A stretch of 64,000 nt of DNA, taken from positions 1,116,001 through 1,180,000 of the forward strand of contig CAWCXF010000007.1 of assembly GCA_963799455.1 (NCBI GenBank). Reading direction: 5' to 3'. The notes below the pieces were generated by a model. That model searched no databases. It worked only from the letters and a program-made list of their open reading frames with translations, and was not told the DNA's origin. Source of the stretch: CAWCXF01 sp963799455 (lineage in GTDB: Bacteria; Pseudomonadota; Alphaproteobacteria; Rhodobacterales; Rhodobacteraceae). Shown piece by piece: positions 25,476-35,220 of the stretch. Within the stretch, counting starts at the first letter, position 1, and every line of letters starts with the position of its first letter. The position numbers were made by a program, and so were the translations under genes.

Positions 25476-27275
25476 ATGACCGATCCCCAGCGCATCCGCA
25501 ACTTCTCGATCGTGGCCCACATCGACCACGGCAAGTCCACCCTCGCCGACCGGCTGATCCAGGAGACGGGCACCGTCGAGCGCCGCGACATGAAGGAGCA
25601 GATGCTCGACGCCATGGACATCGAGCGCGAGCGCGGCATCACCATCAAGGCCAACACCGTGCGGCTCGAATACCCCGCGGACGACGGCCACACCTACACG
25701 CTCAACCTCATCGACACGCCCGGCCATGTGGATTTCGCCTACGAGGTCAGCCGCTCGATGCGCGCCGTCGAGGGCTCGCTGCTGGTCGTGGACTCGACCC
25801 AAGGGGTGGAGGCGCAGACGCTCGCCAACGTCTACCAGGCGATCGACGCCGACCACGAGATCGTCCCCGTCCTCAACAAGATCGACCTGCCGGCGTCCGA
25901 GCCCGACCGGGTGCGCGAGCAGATCGAGGACGTGATCGGCATCGACGCCTCGGACGCGCTGCTGGTCAGCGCCAAGACGGGCCAGGGCATCCGCGAGACG
26001 CTGGAGGCCATCGTCCACCGGCTCCCCGCGCCCAAGGGCGACCGCGAGGCGCCGCTCAAGGCGATGCTCGTGGACTCGTGGTACGACGCCTATCTCGGGG
26101 TCGTCGTGCTGGTGCGGATCATCGACGGGGCGCTGAGGAAGGGCGACCGCATCCTCATGATGCAGAACGGCTCGACCCACGGCGTCGATCGGCTCGGCGT
26201 GTTCCGCCCCGCGATGGTGGACGCGCCCGAGCTGGGGCCGGGCGAGATCGGCTTCCTCACCGCCTCGATCAAGCAGGTCCGCGACACGCGCGTGGGCGAC
26301 ACCATCACCCACGAGAAGCGCCGCGCCGACGCCGCGCTGCCGGGCTTCAAGCCCTCCCAGCCGGTGGTGTTCTGCGGGCTCTTCCCGGTGGACAACGCCG
26401 AGTTCGAGGATCTGCGCGACGCCATCGAGAAGCTCGCGCTCAACGACGCGTCGTTCTCCTACGAGATGGAGACCTCGGCCGCCCTCGGCTTCGGCTTCCG
26501 CTGCGGGTTCCTCGGCCTGCTGCACCTGGAGGTCATCCGCGACCGGATCGAGCGCGAGTACGACATCGACCTCATCACCACGGCGCCGTCGGTGATCTAC
26601 CACGTCCATTTGCGCGACGGCTCCATGGTGGAGCTGCACAACCCCGCCGACATGCCCGACCCGGCCTCCGTCGAGCACATCGAGGAGCCGCGCATCAAGG
26701 CCACGATCCTGGTGCCCGACGACTACCTCGGCGCCGTGCTCAAGCTCTGCGAGGAGCGGCGCGGCGTCCAGCTCGACCTGACCTATGCGGGGAGCCGCGC
26801 GATGGTCGTCTACGACCTGCCGCTCAACGAGGTGGTGTTCGACTTCTACGACCGGCTGAAGTCGGTGACGAAGGGCTACGCGTCGTTCGACTACGCGATG
26901 ATCGGCTACCGCGAGGACGCGCTCGTCAAGATGCAGATCCTCGTCAACGAGGAGCCGGTGGACGCGCTCTCGACCATGGTCCACCGCGACCGGGCCGACG
27001 CGCGGGGCCGCGCGATGTGCGAGAAGCTGCGCGACCTCATCCCGCGCCACATGTTCAAGATCCCCATCCAGGCGGCCATCGGCGGCCGCGTGATCGCCCG
27101 CGAGACCCTGGCGGCGCTCAGGAAGGACGTGACGGCCAAGTGCTACGGCGGCGACGTGACCCGCAAGAAGAAGCTGCTGGAGAAGCAGAAGGCCGGCAAG
27201 AAGAAGATGCGCCAGTTCGGGAAGGTGGATATTCCTCAGGAGGCGTTCATCTCGGCGCTGAAGATGGATGGTTAG
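25476..27275 (+). CDS. lepA: Elongation factor 4
   Basis: A 599-residue translational GTPase that acts on stalled or misassembled ribosomes. The G1 loop is AHIDHGKST near residue 14, G2 is RGITIKA, G3 is DTPGH and G4 is NKIDLP. Domain II, a III/V-like region and the LepA-specific C-terminal domain follow, the last marked by KCYGGDVTRKKKLLEKQKAGKKKM. The ATG at 25476 is chosen over a GTG six codons upstream. Composition turns foreign about 10 bases beyond the stop. Confidence 0.97.
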   Translation: MTDPQRIRNFSIVAHIDHGKSTLADRLIQETGTVERRDMKEQMLDAMDIERERGITIKANTVRLEYPADDGHTYTLNLIDTPGHVDFAYEVSRSMRAVEGSLLVVDSTQGVEAQTLANVYQAIDADHEIVPVLNKIDLPASEPDRVREQIEDVIGIDASDALLVSAKTGQGIRETLEAIVHRLPAPKGDREAPLKAMLVDSWYDAYLGVVVLVRIIDGALRKGDRILMMQNGSTHGVDRLGVFRPAMVDAPELGPGEIGFLTASIKQVRDTRVGDTITHEKRRADAALPGFKPSQPVVFCGLFPVDNAEFEDLRDAIEKLALNDASFSYEMETSAALGFGFRCGFLGLLHLEVIRDRIEREYDIDLITTAPSVIYHVHLRDGSMVELHNPADMPDPASVEHIEEPRIKATILVPDDYLGAVLKLCEERRGVQLDLTYAGSRAMVVYDLPLNEVVFDFYDRLKSVTKGYASFDYAMIGYREDALVKMQILVNEEPVDALSTMVHRDRADARGRAMCEKLRDLIPRHMFKIPIQAAIGGRVIARETLAALRKDVTAKCYGGDVTRKKKLLEKQKAGKKKMRQFGKVDIPQEAFISALKMDG

Positions 27276-27331
27276 TGATAAGTCGTCTCATTCAACCGAG
27301 AACAACCTGATGATGAGAAGCAGGGCTTCCA

Positions 27332-27838
27332 GTGGCACGAGAACAGCTTTCTAAGCGGATACGACAGCCCGGACATGACCGAACCTTCACTCGGTCCGAG
27401 AAAGAATTCATCATGGCAGCCAGGAAAATCTTACCTCCCAATATTGGCGTGGATGATCGACCCAGTGACCTGAGAGATCTTTTCAAGGGCAGCGAGAGGA
27501 ACTACGGTCTCGCACCAGAGGCGAAGATCTTCAGCAAGACAAACGACCGCTTGTTTTTTGTCGAGGTCAAGAAGCAAGGCCCTGATGGCAATGCCGAAGA
27601 ACGAGGCATGAAGCTATTCACCTCAAGACTCGAGGAGGTTCTGCGAGATAGATACGGGTTCCCGTATCACCCGTATGTGATTGTCTTCTGTGAAAACCTC
27701 GCCACCGACGATAAATATGTTGCCAAGCTTCCCTATCTTCTCCAGCCATCATCGTATCTTCTTTGGAAGAACTATGATCCGGACATTCTGCAAGAATATC
27801 TCTTGGCGAAGTGTCGGGAGTGGCAGCTTTTTGGCTAG
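27332..27838 (+). CDS. MunI-like type II restriction endonuclease
   Basis: A 168-residue predicted endonuclease of the EcoRI/MunI group. The order of motifs follows R.MunI (C^AATTG): LAPEAKIF, LFFVEVKKQ, DGNAEERGMKLFTSRLEEVL, YVIVFCENLATDDKYV, SSYLLWKNYD. The catalytic E-x-K is EVK in VEVKKQ; the usual upstream aspartate appears as a glutamate (PEAK), which may or may not be functional. The DNA is clearly lower in G+C than lepA. The GTG at 27332 is the longest start; an ATG at 27413 would cut 27 residues. Its TAG overlaps the methyltransferase stop in a shared CTAG. Confidence 0.8.
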   Translation: MAREQLSKRIRQPGHDRTFTRSEKEFIMAARKILPPNIGVDDRPSDLRDLFKGSERNYGLAPEAKIFSKTNDRLFFVEVKKQGPDGNAEERGMKLFTSRLEEVLRDRYGFPYHPYVIVFCENLATDDKYVAKLPYLLQPSSYLLWKNYDPDILQEYLLAKCREWQLFG

Positions 27839-28554
27839 AATAGCTTCGGTTGCTTCAGGGTGGCGTTCGCAAGCGCGTCCCTTACCCGCCGGTTGTCCTT
27901 CGACCCATGCCCGCGCGGGAGATGCCTGGGGCCTTCGGAAACCTCGTTGCCCCAGGCGTCCCAGCCGTGGTGCCGATGACGGGCGAAGATCTCGAGCTTC
28001 GAGCGTTCGGGATACATGCGCTCGATGGACTGCCTGACCTCGTCGGGCTTCTCGGAGTGGGCGCCCTTCGGCGCGAACACGGTGTTGCGGACCGACTCGT
28101 CCGCCAGCTTGAGTGGGCGGCCCTTCTTGACGGTGCTCGCCGCAAGCACGTACTCGACGGTTGGCTTGACAATGGAGGGCCGCACCCCTTGAGCCCCGAT
28201 GGGCTCGCCCGTCTTCCTCGTCTTCACCCAGACGAAACCCACTCCGCGGTAGTGCAGCCCCCACGCGCCGATGCATCTGAGCGCGAAGTCGAGCCGCGGT
28301 GACGTCGTCCACAGGAACAGGATCGACTGTTCCGCCAGAAGATCCTGCATGGGGAAGGACAGCAGGTCGTCGTCGGATACGGTGGAATAGAACTTCGACG
28401 CCGCGCCCCATTTCGTCTGCTGTCCATAGTAGCTCCACGGAGGATCAGCATAGACGACATCATATCTGGTCTTCGGGAGGCTGTTCCAGATCATCCTGAA
28501 CTCGTCGAGAAAGGTGGCGTGTCGATCGGGATCATGGTGGGCAGCCCTACACAT
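27835..28554 (-). CDS. MT-A70 family adenine methyltransferase, partner of the MunI-like enzyme
   Basis: About 239 residues. The catalytic DPPW is in YDVVYADPPWSYYGQQTKWG, followed by ILFLWTTSPRLDFALRCIGAWGL, GFVWVKTRKTG, TVEYVLAAS and LEIFARHRHHGWDAWGNE. M.MunI, the partner of the CAATTG enzyme, is a known MT-A70 member, so this pair matches the MunI arrangement. The N-terminus is uncertain: ATG at 28554 is used, GTG at 28575 and ATG at 28494 are possible. The gene has higher G+C than its restriction partner. Confidence 0.84.
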   Translation of the reverse strand: MCRAAHHDPDRHATFLDEFRMIWNSLPKTRYDVVYADPPWSYYGQQTKWGAASKFYSTVSDDDLLSFPMQDLLAEQSILFLWTTSPRLDFALRCIGAWGLHYRGVGFVWVKTRKTGEPIGAQGVRPSIVKPTVEYVLAASTVKKGRPLKLADESVRNTVFAPKGAHSEKPDEVRQSIERMYPERSKLEIFARHRHHGWDAWGNEVSEGPRHLPRGHGSKDNRRVRDALANATLKQPKLF

Positions 28555-28570
28555 GTCGAGATCGCGTCGT

Positions 28571-28585
28571 GACACGTGGCGTGTC
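28571..28585. promoter_or_regulatory. Inverted repeat upstream of the MT-A70 gene
   Basis: GACACG and CGTGTC flank three bases just upstream of the probable methyltransferase start. It could be an operator controlling the modification gene, but no controller gene is seen nearby and a chance match is possible. Confidence 0.25.
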
Positions 28586-28929
28586 TATCAGCGAGCGCGG
28601 GAAAAGGGCCACCTCATCGCTGCGGCCCGGTCATGCCTGTCCCGCAGCGGATACCGGCCCGCGTCCCGCGAGCAGGAGCCGATGAGGGACGAGGGGCCGA
28701 CCAGGAGGGACGACGACGCGAGCGCGCCGATCCGGGCCCATGTTGCCTCACCGAAGGCCACGACGGCCCTGTGGGAGACGCCGGCCCGCTCCGTCGCCCT
28801 TGCCGCGGCGAGCGTCCCGGCCCTGGCCGCCGCCGTCGTCCCGAGCATGGGCCCCGCGGCACGGGCGCATTGGGTGCGGGCTCGCCAGGCATCCTGGACA
28901 CAGGGAGAGGATGCCCGAGGCCCCCCGCC
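28586..28929. other. Stretch of about 340 bp with no supported gene
   Basis: This lies between the MunI-like pair and the entericidin-like genes. Short open frames exist on both strands but none has a recognisable motif or a clear ribosome-binding site. It may be the boundary between imported and native DNA, and it must contain the promoter of the minus-strand methyltransferase. Confidence 0.5.
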
Positions 28930-29106
28930 CTACTGCACCGGCGTGATCGCTGTCGGCTCGGGGATCGAGGGCTGGGCCTCCTCGGCCGAGCGCCGGATCG
29001 CCCCCCCTGCGGTCTCCACGTCGCGTCCGAAGCCCTCCGTGGTCGCGCAGCCCGACAGCATGAGGAGCGCCGCGCCGAGTGGCGCGGCTCGCGTCAGGTG
29101 TCTCAT
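28930..29106 (-). CDS. Entericidin A/B-like lipopeptide (second of a pair)
   Basis: A 58-residue predicted lipoprotein. The signal peptide ends LLMLSGC with the cysteine as lipidation site, followed by ATTEGFGRDVETAGGAIRRSAEE, the short entericidin motif. In enterobacteria ecnA/ecnB encode a membrane-acting antidote and toxin pair; here function is inferred only from family. It starts one base after the stop of the related gene upstream, so both are probably on one transcript. Confidence 0.78.
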   Translation of the reverse strand: MRHLTRAAPLGAALLMLSGCATTEGFGRDVETAGGAIRRSAEEAQPSIPEPTAITPVQ

Positions 29107-29107
29107 C

Positions 29108-29251
29108 TCAAAGCTCCGCTGCGGTCTCCTGGGCGCCTTCGGTGATGAACTCGCCCGTCTCCTCGACATCGCGGCCGAAGCCGGCGGTCGTGTTGCAGGC
29201 GCCGAGGCCCATCAGCATCAGCAGGGCGGCGAGGGCGGGCAGGCGGGTCAT
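29108..29251 (-). CDS. Entericidin A/B-like lipopeptide (first of a pair)
   Basis: A 47-residue predicted lipoprotein: MTRLPALAALLMLMGLGAC then NTTAGFGRDVEETGEFITEGAQE. It shares the GFGRDVE-T motif with the next gene. The pair looks like a local duplication with different charge in the mature part, which would fit the antidote/toxin arrangement of ecnA-ecnB. Assignment of which is which is not possible from sequence. Confidence 0.8.
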   Translation of the reverse strand: MTRLPALAALLMLMGLGACNTTAGFGRDVEETGEFITEGAQETAAEL

Positions 29252-29372
29252 GAAAGCTCTCCTTGTGGCTCTCGCGTCAAACCCCCGATGCGGCATCCTG
29301 TTCCCCGCCGGCGCTTGGCCCCGCGGCCTTCGCGCGCTAGACCCCCCCCGGAGTGACCGAGGAGCCCCACCC

Positions 29373-29969
29373 GTGCCCGCCGACACCGCGCCCCCATCCG
29401 CCGCCGCCATCGACACCGCGCCCGAGGCCGAGCGGCGCCCCGCGGACGCCGCCCCCGCGCTCTACCACACGCGCCAGCTCGTCGCGCATTGGGTGATCGT
29501 CATGCTCGTCGCCATGCAGTTCCTCTTGAACGACGGCATGGTGCGCGCCTTCACGGCCGGCGAGGAGGCCGGCCGGTTGGTGATCGCGGGCGGCGTCATC
29601 ACCCACGCGACGAGCGGCAGCGTCATCCTCCTCGTCATGCTCTACCGGCTGTGGCTGCGCCGCCATCACGGCGCGCCGCCGCCGCCCTCGAGCCTGCCGC
29701 GCTGGCTCCAGATCGCCTCGCGCGCGAATCACTACGCCTTCTACGTCCTCCTCATCGGCATGCCGCTGCTCGGCGCCACCGCGCTGCTGACGCTCTGGGG
29801 CTGGGTGGGGACGCTGCACTCGCTGAGCGCCTCCCTGCTCGCCGTGCTGATCGTGGCGCATCTCGCCGGCGCCTTCTGGCACGCCACCAAGCGCGACGGC
29901 ACGCTCGTCCGCATCCTCCAGCCCGACCCCGCCCACCGCCCCCGGGCCGGCGTCACCCCCGAGGCGTGA
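29373..29969 (+). CDS. Cytochrome b561
   Basis: A 198-residue di-haem b membrane protein of the bacterial cytochrome b561 group. Four hydrophobic segments are visible: near residues 40-58 (HWVIVMLVAMQFLL), 70-92, 118-140 and 148-170. Haem-ligand histidines are placed as expected in LVAHWVIV, THATSGSVILL, ANHYAFYVLLIG and VAHLAGAFWHA. It probably passes electrons between quinol and a periplasmic acceptor. The GTG at 29373 is preceded by GAGGAG. Residues 1-30 are an Ala/Pro-rich leader of unknown role. Confidence 0.88.
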   Translation: MPADTAPPSAAAIDTAPEAERRPADAAPALYHTRQLVAHWVIVMLVAMQFLLNDGMVRAFTAGEEAGRLVIAGGVITHATSGSVILLVMLYRLWLRRHHGAPPPPSSLPRWLQIASRANHYAFYVLLIGMPLLGATALLTLWGWVGTLHSLSASLLAVLIVAHLAGAFWHATKRDGTLVRILQPDPAHRPRAGVTPEA

Positions 29970-30105
29970 CGGCGCCTGCCGGCCCATCGCGGCGCCCGCA
30001 GCCCGGCGAGGCCCCTGGGGCGCGGCCACACCGCGACGCGGATCGCCCGCGGGCCGCGATCTCCCTGGGGCGCGCGCGCCGGCCGGCAGGGCGGGGGCCG
30101 GCGGC

Positions 30106-30868
30106 TCAGGGAGCCGTCGGCGCGCCGAGGAACCCGCGGACCGCGGCCTCGAACGGGCGCGGCGCCTCGGCGTGGAGCCAGTGGCCGGCGCCGGGGATCG
30201 TCTCCAGGCGGGCCTCGGGGAACAGCCGGTCGATGGCGCGGAAGATCCTCCTCGCCCACGTAGTCGGACGCGCCGCCCCTGAGGAACAGCGCGGGGCCGT
30301 CGTGGTGGCCCTCGGGATCGGGCCATCCCACGATGCCGTCCATCGCGGCGTCGAGCGCGTCGAGGTTGAGCCGCCAGCGTCGGGCCTTCACGTCGAGCGA
30401 TTGCAGCAGGAAGGCGCGCACCGCCCGGTCGGGCACGGCCGAGGCCATCTGCGCGTCGGCGTCCGAGCGCCGCTCGACGGCGCCCAGGTCCACGGCGCGC
30501 ATGGCCTCGATCATCTCGCTCTGGGAATGGTCGTAGGCCCGCGGCGCGATGTCGGCGACGATCAGGCGCTCGACCCGCTCGGGGTGCTCCAGCGCCAGCA
30601 CCATCGCGGCCTTGCCGCCCATCGAGTGGCCGAGCACATGCGCCCGCCCGCCCTGCGCGGCGATCACCTCGGCGAGGTCGCGCGCCTGGGCGGCGTAGGA
30701 GTGGTCGTCGGACCAGTCGCTCAGGCCGTGGTTGCGCATGTCCACCGCGACGACGGTGAAGGCGTCCGACAGCCGCTTGGCGATCGCGCCCCAGTTGCGG
30801 GCCGAGCCGAACAGGCCGTGGGCGACCACGAGCGGGGGGCCTTCGCCCTCGATGGTGTGATGGAGCAT
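30106..30868 (-). pseudogene. Alpha/beta hydrolase (YbfF-like) with one frameshift
   Basis: An alpha/beta hydrolase of about 254 residues. VVAHGLFGSARNWG carries the oxyanion region, the nucleophile elbow is GHSMGGKAAM, and DMRNHGLS fits the YbfF/esterase subgroup. The frame breaks near 30245-30252: removing one G restores YVGEEIFRAIDRLFPEARLE, then the catalytic histidine in AGHWLHAEAP and a stop at 30106. With the extra base the protein would lose this histidine. The break is in a GAGGAGG run, so sequencing error is possible. Confidence 0.8.
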
Positions 30869-31090
30869 GGGGCCTCCGGGTCAGGGGCCCCGGCGCGGGG
30901 CCGGGGCGCGGTGGCTGCGGTCGCGCGCGCGCGCCCCGAGCCGGGCCCGGGACGGTCCCGTGAGGACGGGGGCGCCCCCCCGCGCGCCTTGGAGCGCGTC
31001 CCGGACCGACGGGATCGGTTCGCGCGCTCAGGCTCGTTCACGATCGCACGTCCTGGGCGCCCGACCGGGTCCGTCAGGCTGGAGGACGCC

Positions 31091-32374
<1,284 letters not shown>

Positions 32375-32496
32375 CGGCGCGTCTCCTGCGGTTCGCCGCT
32401 CCCTACACCGGGAGCGGGCCTCGCCCAAGTCCCACGCCCGAGGGTCGTTGCATCCCCCGCCCGCGCGCTTCACCTTCCCCGCGGGGAGGGCCCGCG

Positions 32497-33261
32497 ATGG
32501 AGCGCCGGCGCATCGCCTTCGTGGCGAACGGGACCGACATCGCCGAGGCGGCCCGCCGGGCGCTCTCGCAGCGCCACGGCCACGTGCCCCCCGAGGAGGC
32601 GGACGTGATCGTGGCGCTGGGCGGCGACGGCTTCATGCTCGAGACCCTGCACGCCACCCAGCATCTGCCGGCGCCCGTCTACGGCATGAACTGCGGCACC
32701 ATCGGCTTCCTGATGAACGAGTTCGAGCCCGAGCGCCTGCCCGAGCGCCTCGACGCCGCCGAGGAGGAGGTCGTCAACCCGCTGGCCATGCGCGCCGAGA
32801 CGGTGGACGGCGAGGTCCGGCACGCGCTGGCCATCAACGAGGTCTCGCTGCTGCGCGCGGGGCCCCAGGCGGCCAAGCTGCGGATCCATGTCGACGGCAC
32901 GCTGAGGCTCTCCGAGCTGGTCTGCGACGGCGCGCTCGTCTGCACGCCGGCGGGCTCGACGGCCTACAACTACTCCGCCCACGGGCCGATCCTGCCCATC
33001 GGCGCCGACGTGCTGGCGCTCACGGCGATGGCCGCCTTCCGGCCCCGGCGCTGGCGCGGCGCGCTCCTGCCGAAGACCGCCCGAGTGCGCTTCGAGGTGC
33101 TCGACCCCGTCAAGCGCCCCGTCATGGCCGAGGCCGATTCGCAGGCCGTGCGGCGGGTCCGCTCCGTCGAGATCCGCTCGGAGCCGAGCGTGGCGCACCG
33201 GATCCTGTTCGACCCGGGGCACGGGCTCGAGGAGCGGCTCATCCAGGAGCAGTTCGTCTAG
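32497..33261 (+). CDS. nadK: NAD kinase
   Basis: A 254-residue enzyme that phosphorylates NAD to NADP. The GGDG motif lies near residue 41 (IVALGGDGFML), followed by YGMNCGTIGFLMNEF, INEVSLLR and CTPAGSTAYNYSAHGPIL. The short form without long extensions is typical of alphaproteobacteria. A 24-bp palindrome follows the stop and separates it from the convergent prpE. Confidence 0.95.
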   Translation: MERRRIAFVANGTDIAEAARRALSQRHGHVPPEEADVIVALGGDGFMLETLHATQHLPAPVYGMNCGTIGFLMNEFEPERLPERLDAAEEEVVNPLAMRAETVDGEVRHALAINEVSLLRAGPQAAKLRIHVDGTLRLSELVCDGALVCTPAGSTAYNYSAHGPILPIGADVLALTAMAAFRPRRWRGALLPKTARVRFEVLDPVKRPVMAEADSQAVRRVRSVEIRSEPSVAHRILFDPGHGLEERLIQEQFV

Positions 33262-33267
33262 GGAAGA

Positions 33268-33291
33268 TCCGGGGGCACGCGTGCCCCCGGA
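33268..33291. terminator. Perfect 24-bp palindrome between convergent nadK and prpE
   Basis: TCCGGGGGCACG is followed at once by its reverse complement CGTGCCCCCGGA, seven bases after the nadK stop and seven bases before the prpE stop. It is well placed as a bidirectional terminator. Close relatives lie at 41264 and 20106. Confidence 0.7.
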
Positions 33292-33297
33292 CCCCCG

Positions 33298-35166
33298 CTA
33301 ACGAGGGCTCGACTTCAAAGCCGCGGCGATCTCGTCCAGGATCCTCGGGTCGTCGATCGTGGCGGGCGCCTCCACCGTCTCGCCGGCGGCGATCCGCCCC
33401 ATCGTCGCGCGCAGGGTCTTGCCGGAGCGCGTCTTGGGCAGGCGCTCGACCACCACCGCGGTGCGGAACGCGGCCACGGGGCCGATCCGCTCGCGCACCA
33501 AGGCCACGCACTCGGCCGCGATCAGGGCTGGGTCGCGCGCGACGCCCCGCGTCAGGCACACGAAGCCCATCGGAAGCTGGCCCTTGAGCGCGTCGGCCAC
33601 GCCGACCACGGCGCACTCGGCCACGTCGGGGTGCTCGGCCAGCACCTCCTCCATGGCGCCGGTGCTGAGCCGGTGGCCCGCCACGTTGATCACGTCGTCG
33701 GTGCGCGCCATGATGAACACGCGGCCCCCCTCGTCCACGAGCCCCGCATCGCCGGTCTCGTAATGGCCGGGGAAGCGCTCCAGATAGGCGCGGCGGAACC
33801 GCTCGTCCGCGTTCCACAGCGTCGGCAGGCAGCCCGGCGGAAGCGGCAGCCGCAGCGCGATGGCGCCGAGCACGTCGGGCGCCACCGCCTCGCCGTCCTC
33901 GTCGAGCACCCTGAGGTCGTAGCCCGGCATCGGCACGCCGGGCGAGCCCACCGGCACGTCGAGCGCCTCGATCCCCACCGGGTTCGCGGTGATCGCCCAG
34001 CCGGTCTCGGTCTGCCACCAGTGATCGACCACCGGCACGCCCAGGATCCGCCCCGCCCAGTGCACCGTGTCCGGGTCCGACCGCTCGCCCGCGAGGAACA
34101 GCGTCCTGAGCGACGCGAGGTCGTGGCCCGCCAGGAGCGAGGCGTCCGGATCCTCGCGCCGGATCGCCCGGATCGCCGTGGGCGCGGTGAAGAGCGCGGC
34201 CACCCGGTGCTCGGCGATCAGCCGCCAGTAGGCGCCCGCGTCGGGCGTGCCCACCGGCTTGCCCTCGTAGAGCACGCTCGTGCAGCCGTGCAGCAGCGGC
34301 GCATAGACGATGTAGCTGTGCCCCACCACCCAGCCCACGTCCGAGGCCGCCCAGAACACCTCGCCGGGCGCCATCCCATAGACGTTGGGCATCGACCAGG
34401 CGAGCGCCACCAGATGCCCCGCCGTGGGCCGCACCACGCCCTTCGGCTGGCCGGTCGTGCCCGAGGTGTAGAGGATGTAGGCCGGATGGTCGCCCGCCAC
34501 CGGCACGCAAGGCGCGGGCTCCGCGCCCTCCTGGAAGGCGTTCCAGTCCTCGCCGATCTCGGCGCGCGCCGCCTCGCGCTGGAGCATCACCACCAGCTCG
34601 GGCTCGTGGCGCGCCTGCGCGAGCGCCGCGTCGAGGAGCGGCCCGTAGGCCACCACCCGCCCCGGCTCGATCCCGCAGCTCGCCGCCAGCACCGCCTTCG
34701 GCTCGCAGTCGTCGATCCGCACCGCCAGCTCGCGCGCGGCGAAGCCGCCGAACACCACCGAGTGGATCGCCCCGATCCGCGCGCAGGCGAGCATCGCCAT
34801 GACGGCCTCGGGCACCATCGGCATGTAGATCACCACCCGGTCGCCCACGCCCACGCCCCGCGCCGCGAGCGCGCCCGCGAGCCGAGCCGTGGCGCCCTGC
34901 AGCTCGGCGTAGGTGAGCCTTGTCACGCGCCCCGTGACGGGGCTGTCGTGGATCACGGCCACCCGCTCGCCGTGCCCGGCCTCGACGTGGCGATCGACCG
35001 CGTTCCGGCAGCCGTTGACGAGCCCGTCGGCGAACCAGGCGGGGGCGTCCGGTCCGCCCTGCATCGCGCGCGAGGGCGCGCGCTCCCAGTCGATCGCGCC
35101 CGCGGCCCCCATCCAGAAGCCCTCCGGGTCGGCCTTCCAGCCCTCGTAGACGTCGCGGTAGCCCAT
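33298..35166 (-). CDS. prpE: Propionyl-CoA synthetase
   Basis: A 622-residue AMP-forming acyl-CoA synthetase that activates propionate. The P-loop motif is ILYTSGTTGQPKGVVR, with FWAASDVGWVVGHSYIVYAPLLHG, WWQTETGWAI, HYETGDAGLVDEGGRVFIMARTDDVINVAGHRLSTG and the catalytic lysine in LPKTRSGKTLR. The N-terminal YRDVYEGWKADPEGFW and the GWVVGHSYIVYAPLL segment favour PrpE over acetyl-CoA synthetase. It supplies propionyl-CoA to the pathway that includes mce and meaB. Confidence 0.92.
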   Translation of the reverse strand: MGYRDVYEGWKADPEGFWMGAAGAIDWERAPSRAMQGGPDAPAWFADGLVNGCRNAVDRHVEAGHGERVAVIHDSPVTGRVTRLTYAELQGATARLAGALAARGVGVGDRVVIYMPMVPEAVMAMLACARIGAIHSVVFGGFAARELAVRIDDCEPKAVLAASCGIEPGRVVAYGPLLDAALAQARHEPELVVMLQREAARAEIGEDWNAFQEGAEPAPCVPVAGDHPAYILYTSGTTGQPKGVVRPTAGHLVALAWSMPNVYGMAPGEVFWAASDVGWVVGHSYIVYAPLLHGCTSVLYEGKPVGTPDAGAYWRLIAEHRVAALFTAPTAIRAIRREDPDASLLAGHDLASLRTLFLAGERSDPDTVHWAGRILGVPVVDHWWQTETGWAITANPVGIEALDVPVGSPGVPMPGYDLRVLDEDGEAVAPDVLGAIALRLPLPPGCLPTLWNADERFRRAYLERFPGHYETGDAGLVDEGGRVFIMARTDDVINVAGHRLSTGAMEEVLAEHPDVAECAVVGVADALKGQLPMGFVCLTRGVARDPALIAAECVALVRERIGPVAAFRTAVVVERLPKTRSGKTLRATMGRIAAGETVEAPATIDDPRILDEIAAALKSSPR

Positions 35167-35220
35167 GCCGATCCTCCCGGCGCCAAGGTCTAGGCCGCGC
35201 GCCGTGGCCTCACAAGCGAC

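Noticed and set aside
25377..27050. A 557-codon open frame opposite lepA
   Set aside because: Antisense artefact: rich in His, Val, Asp and Arg with no domain; lepA is certain.
32375..32496. Glycine riboswitch upstream of glyA
   Set aside because: The gap is only about 120 bases shared with nadK, and I could not draw the paired aptamer core.
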